Positions 15,755 through 26,262 of a stretch of DNA of 64,000 bases are shown piece after piece. Made by a program: the position numbers and the translations under genes. The notes under the pieces were generated by a model. The model ran no database searches. It had not been told where the DNA came from and saw only the letters and a program-made list of their open reading frames with translations. Within the stretch, counting starts at the first letter, position 1. Each line of letters begins with the position of its first letter. Origin of the DNA: UBA8199 sp035358715 (GTDB taxonomy: Bacteria > Verrucomicrobiota > Verrucomicrobiia > Limisphaerales > UBA8199). The stretch covers positions 8,557 through 72,556 of the forward strand of contig DAOPPX010000008.1 of the NCBI GenBank assembly GCA_035358715.1, in the 5' to 3' direction.

Positions 15755-16653
15755 ACTTGGAGTTGGTGTGTTGTTATTTATTGTTTTATTTGGTTTCAAG
15801 AGTCTGGTGACTCATATCACTATAGCCAATATGATTGGCAGGGTGCCCGGGGTCAACACTTTTCTTGCAAAAAGTGCAAATTTTGTGTGGGGGGCCAAGG
15901 CACTCTTTTTGGGCCAGGCGGGGAGGTTGGGCTGTGGGTTTGGGCAGTACTATGGTATTGGGACGGGGGGCGGACGGCGGGCCTGCCCATCCCTGGCGGG
16001 GGGGCCGTGCTTGGAAGATGGGGTCGGGAAAGGTCAATGCCACACTGTGGTTGCTCAGCCGCTGCGCTGGCGCCTTTGCCAGGAAAACACCGCTCGAAAA
16101 CTGAGATGCCCCCCGGTTTGCCCCGAATCGTCGGGACCAGGCGGCGGGCGCGGGGTTGGACGGCCGCCGGAGGCGGTCCAGTTCCGGCTTGGGGTGCGGG
16201 GCAGGGCGCAGCCCGTATGCCTCAAACCCTGGCGGGACCGTAGGTGGCCGCTCCGCGCCGACCGGCCCGGCCATCCAGTGGCCGTTAGGTGGCCATCCAG
16301 TGGCCGGTCAGGTGCCGCTGCTCGCCATTTCAGGGAGTAATACCAACTCCAGCTTGCGGTTGCACCATTCGCTGCCGGCAACGCCCCTTTTCCCCTTCCG
16401 AAGGCTGAGCATTGCCCACATCTTTAGTCACTGTCGCAAGCCAATCCCGAAGGGATTCACGGGTTTGCTGTCGCGAGTTGCGGGTAATGCTGAGCTCCGA
16501 GGGGGAGAGGGACGGGTGAGGGGGCCGTTCGAACTGCCGAGGTTCATGGAAGGCGACTGCCCGGTCGTAGGATCATGCAGTTCCAATCTGGAAGTGGTAT
16601 AACCTGTGCCAACACAGCGTGCGGGCGGCGCTGACAGGGTGCCAGGGCTCGTG
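15755..16653. other. Non-coding gap between two secreted-protein genes
   Basis: The first 90 bases (15755-15845) are AT-rich and probably hold the promoter of the minus-strand gene. A small hairpin, cactttt...aaaagtg, lies at 15857-15876. A tandem pair of ggccatccagtggccg units lies at about 16269-16313. A dispersed palindromic repeat occupies 16403-16496. Open frames across the gap have no domain and unlikely composition. Confidence 0.5.
16403..16496. repeat. Dispersed palindromic repeat (same family as 41877-42378)
   Basis: The unit starts ggctgagcattgcccacatc, passes through aatcccgaagggatt (a small palindrome) and ends gcgggtaatgctgagc, so its ends are inverted copies of each other. Near-identical units occur three times at 41.9-42.4 kb. 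Translation of such units gives spurious frames (SITHIFSHCRKPIPKG) that are easily mistaken for genes. Confidence 0.75.
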
Positions 16654-19179
16654 TTACTGCAAACGGTGGGCGCGGTAGAAGCGGCGGGCGCGATTTGTAA
16701 CCGGGTCGCTGAACAGAATCGTGCCGCTGGTGTTGGTGAGGTTGGTCACGGCAACCCAGTTCGCGAGGTTGGTCGAGGCCAGGATTTCAAGCTTCAGGCC
16801 CGGAACGCTGGAGACCGTGCACTGGAATTTGCCTCCCGCCGCGAGCCGGGGGGAAAGCAGGCGGATGGCCGCGACGACGTTGAAGGGGTTGCTCAAGCCG
16901 ACGTGGCCCGCGCCGTCGTCGGCCTTGAGCAACACGTTGTTGGCGGCGGTTCCCACGGTGACGCTCCCGTTCCAGACGCCGCCGACAAAGCTGCCCGAAA
17001 CGGTGGGGCTCATTGAGACCGAATTCGAGTAGGGAACGCTATAACGCAGGTCCAGAAAGACCCCCACATTCGTGCCCATTATGTCGTCGGGGAAGCCCTC
17101 GCCGTAAGCGTAGTAGCAGTTCTGGCCGATGGTCCCATTTGTGAACACCGTCGGCCAGTCACCGGCATAATAGGTGTAGTACTGTGGCGTCCTGGCCGGA
17201 AAATAAGCGGACAGCCGGTACGGTGTGCCGGCCGAAAGCGTCACGGGTGCGTCCAGCGCCGTCTCGGTCCAGGTGCCCGGCGGGCTTGTTACATTCTTGG
17301 ATGCCACAAACGCACCCGCCCCCGTCCAAAGCGAGACCTTGGTTCCACTGTAGGTGCGCACGGAGAATGCCTGCAGGGTGGTGCTGGGAGTAAACTCGTA
17401 GCCTATGGTCCAGTCGTAGCTGGTGTCGGTTTGGGATTGCGAGGTTCCGAGGTTCCCGACGAGGGTGTTGGTCGAGAGTGCCCCTGTCGCGTAGGCGCTC
17501 AGCGCCACGGGGCCGGTGAAGCCGGCAATCACGCCGTTGTCGGCATTCAGCGCGGTCAGGGTGACGCCAAACGGCGTGCCCAAGCTCTGGGTAGCGCCGA
17601 TGGGGCTCCACACAAGGCGGTCCAGCACCGTCGGGAGCATGTTCAGCGTGAAGTTGGCCCCCCAGCGATTGCCGCTGCTGGCGGCGAAATCCGAAGAGGC
17701 GCCCGTCGTGAAGTTGCCGCTGACGCTGCTGTAGTTGGCCTTGCTGACTGTGATCGAGTAGGAGGAGGAGGATGGAATTCTGGCCAGGGCGTAAATGCCG
17801 TTGGTGTCCGTCGTGGCGGTATAAGTGCCGCCACCGGTCCGCGTGGCCGTGACCGTCGCGCTGGCGACCGGCCTGGCGCGCTGGTCCAGCACCCGGCCGC
17901 TGATGATCTCGCCGGTGCCGTTCGTGTAGGCGTTGTAAACGCACTCGTCCACCACCGTGAAGGTGTAAACGCCGGTGTCAACCAGGGGCAGCGCATACCA
18001 GGCGTTGGCGGTGCCCGACCAGCCCAGGTTCAGGTGATGATAGAGTGTGGAGAGACTGTAGCCGTAGCCGTCCGCCACAACCCCATGTCCCCCGGCTGTG
18101 CCTTCTACCCCGAGCAGGACCGGACACCGGGCGTCCAGGTTTGGATTGATCATGCCCGGCAAACCGGGGCCGATATTGCCGGAGTTGTTCCAGCCCAGGA
18201 CGGCATTGGCGAACTTGAACGTGCCCATCAGCGCGCCCTTGGCAGCGAGCAGCGGCGCTGCAGAACCACCGCTGGCATAATCTGTGTTCACGGTGGCGCC
18301 GGCATCCGCGACCAGTGCGCCAATCGCCTGGCACTGCGCCGAGCTCGGGTTGGCGGGAGGCGCCAGCGGCATGTTGCTCCACACGTAGGGCCCGCCCGCG
18401 CCATTGCCGCCCCGCAAGTAGTACGTCAGGGGGATGCTATCGTAAGTTATCGGGAAGCCAGCGGACCCGACGCCGGTGATGGGGAACTGATAGTAGCGCA
18501 TGAGTTGCGCCATAGCCGTCGCGACGCAGCCCGCCGGATAGTTGTTGATGCTGCCGGGGCCGTAAGGCGGGGTGTAGTAGTTGTAGCAGGCGGCCACGCC
18601 GGCATCGGCGGCAGTCTGCTGGCTCCAAGTGCTTTGGAGCAGCGGCGCCACACGGAGGTCCGACACGGTGATTAGTCCTTTGGGCGAGGCCGCCGGCATG
18701 CCATCCCTGGGGCATAGCCGCTGCCACTTCGCCTGGGCCTGGGCGGCGGTCTTGTCCGGAACCGCGGCGCCTTTTTTCTGCGCCCACGCCATGCGGCCGG
18801 CCAGGTCCCGGCTTGCCAGCGCGCCCAACGGGTTGTCCTCCGACGGATCGAACTTGCCCGCGGCGGCAAACCCAATGATCGGCTCGACCAAATCATCGGC
18901 GGCCACGATGACAAAGCCGGCTGGCTCCAAATACACCACATGGTAAAGAGGGGTGCCGATCTTGTCGTTGACGGTGTCCACGCCCTGCACGGTTGGTCCC
19001 AGGGCCTCCCCCAGGGGCGTCGGGCACAGGCCCAGCCAGCTTGCGACCGCCGCCGCGGCTCGCTTCCCGTCAACCGGCGCGGCCAGCCCCGTCTGCCAGG
19101 GGACACTGAGCAAGACCGAAATCACAAAGGCCGACAGGGCCGAACGAAGGGGCGAGACGAGGGAGAGGATTCCCTGCAC
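16654..19179 (-). CDS. Secreted C10 (streptopain-like) cysteine peptidase, multidomain
   Basis: The frame opens at 19521, but its first 110 residues include translated repeat DNA. I place the start near GTG 19179, just before a signal peptide (LRSALSAFVISVLLSV...LAA). A SpeB-type pro-region follows (GFVIVAADDLVEPIIGFAAA). The catalytic cysteine lies in AGCVATAMAQLMRYYQFP (about residue 218 from this start) and the histidine in GGHGVVADGYGY (about 365). Downstream are a carboxypeptidase-regulatory-like domain (ISGRVLDQRARPVASATV), a DUF4082-like region and a C-terminal LEILASTNLANW module. Such proteins are secreted and cleave proteins outside the cell. Confidence 0.8.
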   Translation of the reverse strand: MQGILSLVSPLRSALSAFVISVLLSVPWQTGLAAPVDGKRAAAAVASWLGLCPTPLGEALGPTVQGVDTVNDKIGTPLYHVVYLEPAGFVIVAADDLVEPIIGFAAAGKFDPSEDNPLGALASRDLAGRMAWAQKKGAAVPDKTAAQAQAKWQRLCPRDGMPAASPKGLITVSDLRVAPLLQSTWSQQTAADAGVAACYNYYTPPYGPGSINNYPAGCVATAMAQLMRYYQFPITGVGSAGFPITYDSIPLTYYLRGGNGAGGPYVWSNMPLAPPANPSSAQCQAIGALVADAGATVNTDYASGGSAAPLLAAKGALMGTFKFANAVLGWNNSGNIGPGLPGMINPNLDARCPVLLGVEGTAGGHGVVADGYGYSLSTLYHHLNLGWSGTANAWYALPLVDTGVYTFTVVDECVYNAYTNGTGEIISGRVLDQRARPVASATVTATRTGGGTYTATTDTNGIYALARIPSSSSYSITVSKANYSSVSGNFTTGASSDFAASSGNRWGANFTLNMLPTVLDRLVWSPIGATQSLGTPFGVTLTALNADNGVIAGFTGPVALSAYATGALSTNTLVGNLGTSQSQTDTSYDWTIGYEFTPSTTLQAFSVRTYSGTKVSLWTGAGAFVASKNVTSPPGTWTETALDAPVTLSAGTPYRLSAYFPARTPQYYTYYAGDWPTVFTNGTIGQNCYYAYGEGFPDDIMGTNVGVFLDLRYSVPYSNSVSMSPTVSGSFVGGVWNGSVTVGTAANNVLLKADDGAGHVGLSNPFNVVAAIRLLSPRLAAGGKFQCTVSSVPGLKLEILASTNLANWVAVTNLTNTSGTILFSDPVTNRARRFYRAHRLQ

Positions 19180-19247
19180 CCGTTCGAGCCTTACCCCCGT
19201 GAACCATCCCCTCTCTCGCCTTCGGCACCCTGCCCCTGAACCGGGGG

Positions 19248-19342
19248 AACATCCAACATCCAACATCGAACGCCCAACATCCAATAGCGGCCCAAAGCTC
19301 GGCCCTTGGACGTTCGATGTTGGATGTTGGATGTTGGATGTT
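19248..19342. repeat. Tandem/inverted 'aacatcc' repeat
   Basis: Iterated aacatcc units (about 19248-19285) face iterated ggatgtt units (19312-19342), giving an inverted repeat with a 26-base centre. It lies in the upstream part of the peptidase frame, which supports a start downstream of it. Confidence 0.7.
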
Positions 19343-19754
19343 CCCTCACGGTGGTTCAGGGGTTCAAAGCGCGAAAGGTTCTGTTCGGCAAATTCTCTCC
19401 CCCTTCGAGGGGCAGAGAGAAAGGGAGAGGGGGCCATGTCTTTCGTAGTGCGTTTCATGGAAAGGATGGATTTCACAGGGTGTCCTTTTCTGGGACGGTG
19501 GGTTTGACTAATTAACTGCATGCTTAACGGGCCGCGACAGCTTCATACGCGAAGCAGCATCTGAGCCAAAGCGCCAATACCATTGCCCCCCGCCGCCAAA
19601 GCCCGGAGCGTCCAACCCGGCTTTGTCCCAGCTAACAGCCTGTCTCTCTTATAGCAGACCCCGCGCCGCGGAGCAACCCCTGCTTTCGCAGCGGCTTTCG
19701 GTTGAACGCATTTTCTGGTTTTGCTGTCCATCGCACAGTAAGATTTCAAGACCA

Positions 19755-20740
<986 letters not shown>

Positions 20741-20744
<4 letters not shown>

Positions 20745-21697
20745 TCCCGCGCGAGATCCTCAAGAAGATTCGCCAGATTGAGATTCGCACCAACCGCCTG
20801 GTGAGCGAGACCCTGGCGGGCCAATACCACAGCGTCTTCAAAGGGCAGGGGATGAACTTCGACGAAGTGCGCGAATATCAGCCCGGGGATGAGGTGCGCT
20901 CCATTGACTGGAACGTCACCGCGCGGATGAACCATCCATTCGTGAAGAAGTTCGTGGAGGAACGCGAGCTGACGCTCATGCTGGTCGTGGACGCCAGCGG
21001 CTCGGGCAGGTTCGGCTCCCACGCCCAGTCCAAACGCGAGCTGGCGGCGGAGATAGCTTCTGTGCTGGCCTTCTCGGCCATCCGCAACAACGACAAGGTG
21101 GGGCTGATCCTGTTTACGGACGAGGTGGAGAAGTTCATTCCGCCCCGCAAAGGCCGCCGCCACGTCCTGCGAGTCATTCGCGAGGTGCTTTTCTTCGAGC
21201 CGCGTCATCGCGGGACGGATTTGAACGGCGCGCTGGAATTCTTGCTGCGCGTGACGCCGCACCGGGCCATCGCGGTGCTGATTTCCGACTTCATCGGATC
21301 GCCGTCCGAGGTGACCGGCCGGCGCCGCCGCAAAATCCGTCCCCAGGTGATGCTGCTGGAATCGCTGGCCCAGGCCTCCCTCACGATGCTGCGGCAGGCC
21401 AACCGCCGCCATGACGTGGTCGCCGTCCAAATCACCGACCGTTACGAGCTGGAACTGCCGGCGCTTGGACGGCTGGTGCTCAACGACGCCGAAACGGGCG
21501 AAGTCGTCGAGATCAACACCAGCGACCAGCGCAAGCGCGCCGCCTTCGCCGAGCGGCAGGCCCGCGCGCAGGCGGACCTGGCGCGACTGTTCCGTTCCGC
21601 CGGCATAGACGCCATCCGCCTGCGGACCGACCAGCCCTACGCGGCGGAGTTGGGCCGGTTCTTCGAGACGAGGGAGAAGCGGAGGCTGAGAGGTTAG
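20741..21697 (+). CDS. DUF58 VWA-like protein, MoxR partner
   Basis: The 318 residues contain the DUF58 signature (FDEVREYQPGDEVRSIDWN) and a VWA-like core with a partly kept MIDAS (VVDASGSGRF) and an AVLISDF segment. These proteins are cytoplasmic partners of MoxR and follow it in most genomes. The start overlaps the moxR stop (ATGA). A gap of 130 bases containing short tgctgcgtg/cacgcacc repeats separates it from the next gene. Confidence 0.9.
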
Positions 21698-21827
21698 GCA
21701 TGCGCGGATCAGCCCAAGTCCTGAAGACAGCGTGCTGCGTGCTGCGTGTTGCGTGGGAATTCTCATCGGATCATCCACCTTCCACCATGCGCCACGCACC
21801 ACGCGCCCCCCGCCACGCATTGGACCG

Positions 21828-22406
21828 ATGACCGCCACCAACCTCCAGCCAGGTTCGCTTGCTGCTGCCGCGGCCGGCGCCACGAACGCGCTGCGCGACA
21901 TCAAGCCCCCGGTCGAGATCCCGAGCGGCTGGGCATGGGTTTTCTGGGCGCTGCTGGTGCTCGCGGTCGCCGCGCTGGCATTCTGGGCGTGGCGCTACTG
22001 GCAGAAACGGCGCGCGCAGGCCAAGGTGGTCTCGGTTGTGCCGCCCCATATCCGGGCCAAGCAAGCGCTGCGGGAGGCGCTGGCGTTGCTCGGCCAGCCT
22101 CGCGAATTCTGCATCCGCGTGTCCGATACTATCCGCTGGTATTTGGAGGAGAGGTTTGATTTCCATGCGCCGGAGCGCACCACCGAGGAGTTCCTTTACG
22201 AGCTGCAGGGGACCAACCTGCTAACGCCCGACCAGAAGGACAGCCTGGGCGAGTTTCTCAAACGCTGTGATCTGGTGAAGTTCGCCAAATACGAGCCCGG
22301 TCTGCCCGAGCTGGAAAACCTGCACTCGTCGGCCGTGCGGCTGGTGGAAGAAACCGAGCCCATCATGGCCGCATTGGAGGCCGTCAAGACGGGCGCGCAA
22401 GCATGA
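21828..22406 (+). CDS. DUF4381-like single-span membrane protein of the Bat operon
   Basis: The start is the ATG at 21828 (MTATNLQPGSLA), since upstream frame sequence is translated repeat DNA. It has a periplasmic N-terminus containing PPVEIPSGWAW, one membrane span (about residues 35-57, FWALLVLAVAALAFWAW) and a helical cytoplasmic domain of about 130 residues (IRVSDTIRWYLEERFDFHAP). This matches the small protein commonly found between DUF58 and BatA genes. It overlaps the BatA start by 4 bases. Function beyond membership in the MoxR/Bat envelope-stress module is unknown. Confidence 0.75.
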   Translation: MTATNLQPGSLAAAAAGATNALRDIKPPVEIPSGWAWVFWALLVLAVAALAFWAWRYWQKRRAQAKVVSVVPPHIRAKQALREALALLGQPREFCIRVSDTIRWYLEERFDFHAPERTTEEFLYELQGTNLLTPDQKDSLGEFLKRCDLVKFAKYEPGLPELENLHSSAVRLVEETEPIMAALEAVKTGAQA

Positions 22407-23401
22407 CCTTTGGCCATCCATACCTCCTGCTGTTGCTGCTGCTGCTGCCGGTGCTGGGCTGGCTGAAGGGCAAGCAAGGCAAGCCGCCGGCCTTCGTGTA
22501 TTCGTCGGTTCAACTGGTGCGCGGCATTCTCAATGTCACCCGCGCGCGCTCGGGGGCGTTCCTGGCGTCGCTCCGCTGGCTGATTCTCGCCCTGCTGATC
22601 ATTGCGCTGGCCCAGCCGCGCCTGATCCGGAGCGAGACCAAGGTCACCGCCAGCGGCGTGGACATCGCGGTGGCGCTGGACATGTCGGGCAGCATGGCCT
22701 CGGAGGACTTCGAGGTGGGGCGCGAGCGCCTCAACCGGCTGGCCATGGCCAAGGAAGTGCTCAAGAAGTTCATTGATAAACGCCCGGCTGACCGCATCGG
22801 CATCGTGGCTTTCGCCACGCACGCCTATATCGCCTCGCCCCTGACTCTCGACCACGACTTTCTCCAGGAGAACCTCGCGCGGCTCGACCTGGGCACTATT
22901 GACGATACCCGCACGGCGATCGGCTCCGCCCTCAGCGCCGCTGTCAACCGCCTCCGCGAACTCAAGTCCAAGAGCAAGATCGTGATCCTCATGACCGACG
23001 GTCAGAACAACTCCGGCAAGGTCGCGCCCCTGACTGTCGCCGAGGCCGCGCAGAAGCTCGGCGTGAAGGTCTATACCATCGGCGTCGGCACGCGGGGCAT
23101 GGCGCCCATGCCGGTCTTTTGGGGCGGGCGCAAGGTCGGCTACCGGCAGGAGCCGGTGAACATTGATGAGGATACTCTCCAGAAGATCGCCGACATGACG
23201 GGTGGCAAATACTACCGTGCGGACAACTCGCAGCGCTTCCAGGCGATTTACGCCGAGATTGACAAGCTGGAGAAGACCGAAGCCGAAGTGAAGAAGTATT
23301 CGCACTACGACGAGCTGCTGGCCTGGTTCATCCTGCCGGGCCTTGGCCTGCTGCTGCTGGAGGTTCTCCTGCGCCACACGGTTTGGAGGAGGCTGCCATG
23401 A
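22403..23401 (+). CDS. batA: BatA-like VWA membrane protein
   Basis: The protein has 332 residues: two N-terminal membrane spans (YLLLLLLLLPVLGW and LRWLILALLIIALAQP), a VWA domain with an intact MIDAS (ALDMSGSMASED and later MTDGQNNSG), and a C-terminal membrane span. This is the BatA arrangement (Bacteroides aerotolerance family), a membrane protein working with MoxR in metal-dependent assembly or stress resistance. It overlaps both neighbours by 4 bases, so the operon is tightly coupled. Confidence 0.85.
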   Translation: MTFGHPYLLLLLLLLPVLGWLKGKQGKPPAFVYSSVQLVRGILNVTRARSGAFLASLRWLILALLIIALAQPRLIRSETKVTASGVDIAVALDMSGSMASEDFEVGRERLNRLAMAKEVLKKFIDKRPADRIGIVAFATHAYIASPLTLDHDFLQENLARLDLGTIDDTRTAIGSALSAAVNRLRELKSKSKIVILMTDGQNNSGKVAPLTVAEAAQKLGVKVYTIGVGTRGMAPMPVFWGGRKVGYRQEPVNIDEDTLQKIADMTGGKYYRADNSQRFQAIYAEIDKLEKTEAEVKKYSHYDELLAWFILPGLGLLLLEVLLRHTVWRRLP

Positions 23402-25368
23402 CGTTTGCCAACCCTCATGCGCTCTGGTTGTTGCTGGCGTTGCCGCCGGTCCTGCTGGCCTTCTTCTGGTGGGCCGGTCGCAAGCGGCAGCAGTTGCTCA
23501 CGCAATTCATCCAGGCGCGCCTGTTGCCGGGGTTGACCGTTGGCATCTCCCCGGCGCGCGAGAAGATTCGCGCGGCCTGCCTCGTTTCGGCGGTGGCCTG
23601 TCTTCTCCTGGCCCTGGCTCGGCCGCAGTGGGGGTTCGACTGGGAGGAGGTCAAGCAGCGGGGGCTGGACATCGTTGTGGCGATTGACACCTCGAAAAGC
23701 ATGCTGGCGACGGATGTCGCGCCGAACCGCCTCGCCCGGGCCAAGCTCGCCGCGCTCGATCTGATGAAGCGCGCCAAAACCGACCGCCTGGGCCTGGTCG
23801 CCTTCGCCGGCAGCGCCTTCCTGCAATGCCCGCTGACCATAGACGACTCGGCCTTCCGCCAGAGCGTCGAGGCGCTCGATGTGAACATTATTCCCCAGGG
23901 CGGCACGGCCCTGGTGGATGCGATTCAGACTGCGCTCACCGCCTACAAGGAGGGCGACAACTACAAGGTGCTGGTCCTCCTCACGGACGGTGAGGACCAC
24001 GATTCCGGTGCGCTGGAGGCGGCGGAGAAGGCGGCGCAGGAAGGCTTGCGCATCTTCACGGTGGGCATTGGCACCAGCGACGGCGAGATTCTGCGCGTCC
24101 AGAACTCTCAGGGGGGAAGCGATTACGTCCGCGACGAACAGGGCAATGTCGTTAAGTCGCACCTGAATGAAGACTTGCTCAAGAGAATAGCCTTCACGAG
24201 CGAAGGGGGCGCATACATCCCCTTGCGCGGGGCCAAAGCCATTGACTCGCTCTACGATGACCGGCTGGCCAGCCTGCCCAAGTCCCAACACCGGGAGAAG
24301 TTCATCCGCCGCTATCACGAGCGGTACTACTGGCCGCTGGCGGCGGCGATCGTGCTGTTGCTGGTCGAAATGCTATTCCCGGAACGAAAACGCGAGCGGC
24401 CCGCCAAACGCCCGGGAGCCGCTAGAGGAATGTGGCGCCGCTCGCCTGGCGCCAACCCGGCTCCCTCGGCAGGCCGTGAGACTGCCCCGGCATCCTCGAT
24501 GCTCCGGGCTCAATCATCGCTCCCGGCCCTTTTGTCCCTGTTGCTCTGTGCTCCGGTCGCTGCTCTGGCCTCGCCCTCCAGCGCGCTGCGGGAATACAAA
24601 GCCGGGAACTTTGACCAGGCATTCAAGGAATACCAGCGCCTGCTCCGGCAGAACACCAACGATAGCCGCCTGCATTTCAACGCCGGCGCCGCCGCCTACC
24701 GCAACCGGCAATTCGAGGAGGCTGCCAGGCAATTCAACGCCGCGCTTTCCTCGCCTGACCTGAAGCTTCAGGGCTTGGCCTACTACAACGAGGGCAATTC
24801 CCTGTTCCACCTGGGCGAGCGCAGCCCCGATCCCAAACAGCGCAAGGAAGCCTGGGAAAATGCGCTCACGAACTACCAAAGCGCGATGAAGCTTAGCCCG
24901 CAGGACCCGGACGCGAAGTTCAACTATGAATTCGTCAAGAAGAAGCTGGAAGAACTTAAGCAGCAGCAGCAGCAGAACCAGCAGCAGAACAAGGACGAGC
25001 AGCAGAACGAGGACCAGCAGCAACAGGACCAGCAGCGACAGCAGCAAGACCAGCAAAAGCAGCAGGACCAACCAGACCAGAACCAGGATTCCTCCCAGCA
25101 GCAGGCTGAGCAGCAGCAGAAAGACCAGGAGCAGCAGCAGGCGGAGCAACAGAAGCAGGAACAACAGCAGGCACAGCAAGGCTCCGCCCAGCCCAAAGAG
25201 GAGTCCGGCGAGACGAACGAGCAAGACACTGCCGCTCAGGCGCTGGGCCAAATGACACAGGAGCAGGCCCAGCAGTTATTGGACGCGCAAAAGGAGGGTG
25301 AGAAGATGCTCCAACCCAAACCTACCGGCAAGCCGCGCGATTCGCGCCGGTCGTTGAAGGACTGGTAA
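23398..25368 (+). CDS. BatB-BatC fusion: VWA membrane protein with TPR and Gln-rich tail
   Basis: The ATG at 23398 overlaps the batA stop. The first 330 residues are a second VWA protein (two spans, AIDTSKSMLATDVAPNR MIDAS, LLTDGEDHDSG, C-terminal span). About residue 366 comes what looks like a former start and signal peptide (MLRAQSSLPALLSLLLCAPV), then TPR repeats (LREYKAGNFDQAFKEYQRLL) and a long Gln/Asp/Lys-rich segment coded by CAG-rich DNA (about 24960-25180). In most genomes BatB and BatC are separate, so this appears to be a gene fusion that keeps an internal hydrophobic signal segment as a membrane anchor. Confidence 0.8.
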   Translation: MTFANPHALWLLLALPPVLLAFFWWAGRKRQQLLTQFIQARLLPGLTVGISPAREKIRAACLVSAVACLLLALARPQWGFDWEEVKQRGLDIVVAIDTSKSMLATDVAPNRLARAKLAALDLMKRAKTDRLGLVAFAGSAFLQCPLTIDDSAFRQSVEALDVNIIPQGGTALVDAIQTALTAYKEGDNYKVLVLLTDGEDHDSGALEAAEKAAQEGLRIFTVGIGTSDGEILRVQNSQGGSDYVRDEQGNVVKSHLNEDLLKRIAFTSEGGAYIPLRGAKAIDSLYDDRLASLPKSQHREKFIRRYHERYYWPLAAAIVLLLVEMLFPERKRERPAKRPGAARGMWRRSPGANPAPSAGRETAPASSMLRAQSSLPALLSLLLCAPVAALASPSSALREYKAGNFDQAFKEYQRLLRQNTNDSRLHFNAGAAAYRNRQFEEAARQFNAALSSPDLKLQGLAYYNEGNSLFHLGERSPDPKQRKEAWENALTNYQSAMKLSPQDPDAKFNYEFVKKKLEELKQQQQQNQQQNKDEQQNEDQQQQDQQRQQQDQQKQQDQPDQNQDSSQQQAEQQQKDQEQQQAEQQKQEQQQAQQGSAQPKEESGETNEQDTAAQALGQMTQEQAQQLLDAQKEGEKMLQPKPTGKPRDSRRSLKDW

Positions 25369-25386
25369 TCCGCTCCGGAAGGAAAC

Positions 25387-25413
25387 GGGCAGGCAGCGAA
25401 GGACGGCCTGCCC
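25387..25413. terminator. Hairpin between convergent genes
   Basis: gggcaggc (25387-25394) and gcctgccc (25406-25413) form an 8-bp GC stem with an 11-base loop, between the end of the Bat operon and the end of rplI. No T run follows on either strand, so termination by this hairpin alone is uncertain. Confidence 0.4.
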
Positions 25414-25472
25414 GGCGTGAACTGACCGCAGCTCAATGCCCTGGCGACGAAATGTCCCGTGGCGCCCGGGAG

Positions 25473-26198
25473 TTACTCCGCCTTGGGCAGTTTGGCTGCA
25501 GACTTCTCGGCGTTAGGAGCCTTTTCAGCTTTAGGCGCGTTGTCCGGCTTGGTGGCCTTATCGGGCCGCCCATGCCGGTCAGGCCGCTGGCCGTGAAACC
25601 TCTTCTCGCCAGCTTCGCCTTTGGCGTGCGCTCCCTCGGGCTTGCGATGGCCGGTTTCGGGCCGCCGTCCGCGTTTCTCGGTCTTGGGATGCTCTTCTTT
25701 CGTTGCTCCGGCCGGCGCAGCCGCTTCCGGCGGCGGCAGCGGCGTGCTGCTTTCAACGCGGACTTTGAGCTTGGTGGTGACATCCGCGTGCAGCCGCAGC
25801 TCGACCTCGTGCTCGCCCAGGGCGCGGATGGGAGTTTCGAGGTGAATCTTCCTCTTATCCAGCGAGATGTCGAACTGGTTCTTGAGTTGGTCGGCGATCA
25901 TGCCCGAGGTGACGGTGCCGAAGATCTTGCCATCCTCGCCCGTCTTGACGGTGATGAGGCAGAGAAGCTTCGAGACGCTCTTGGCCAGCTCGTTCATAGC
26001 GTTGAGCTCATGAGCCTCGCGCTCGGCGCGACGTCTGCGCAGAGCTTCAATACGGCGCTTGTTGGTGGAGCTTAAGGGCACAGCCAGGCCCTGCGGGAAG
26101 AGAAAATTGCGGGCGTAACCGGCGGCGACTTTGACTTGGTCGGACTCGGCGCCCAGGCCGACGATCTGGTGGGTAAGGATGACTTCAGTTTTTGCCAT
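25473..26198 (-). CDS. rplI: Ribosomal protein bL9 with long C-terminal extension
   Basis: The start is ATG 26198 (MAKTEVILTHQIVGLG). The N-terminal bL9 domain binds 23S rRNA (VAAGYARNFLFPQGLAVPLS), followed by the connecting helix and C-terminal domain (about residues 80-150). The protein is 241 residues, against about 150 for most bL9. The extra 90 residues are a Lys/Pro/Glu/Ala-rich disordered tail (HRKPEGAHAKGEAGEKRF). It is the last gene of a prs-rplY-pth-rpsF-ssb-rplI block on the minus strand. rpsR, usually found between ssb and rplI, is not there. Confidence 0.9.
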   Translation of the reverse strand: MAKTEVILTHQIVGLGAESDQVKVAAGYARNFLFPQGLAVPLSSTNKRRIEALRRRRAEREAHELNAMNELAKSVSKLLCLITVKTGEDGKIFGTVTSGMIADQLKNQFDISLDKRKIHLETPIRALGEHEVELRLHADVTTKLKVRVESSTPLPPPEAAAPAGATKEEHPKTEKRGRRPETGHRKPEGAHAKGEAGEKRFHGQRPDRHGRPDKATKPDNAPKAEKAPNAEKSAAKLPKAE

Positions 26199-26262
26199 GG
26201 GAAATCGGGTGTTACGTGTTGAGTGTTGCGTGAACGGCAGGGTAGCCGGACACATGTCGGGG

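Noticed and set aside
17431..18675. 414-residue plus-strand frame
   Set aside because: Antisense of the C10 peptidase, Gly/Arg/Val-rich with no domain.
24514..25251. Leucine-rich open frame on the minus strand
   Set aside because: It is the reverse of the CAG-rich (poly-Gln) part of the Bat fusion gene; Leu-rich runs are its antisense.
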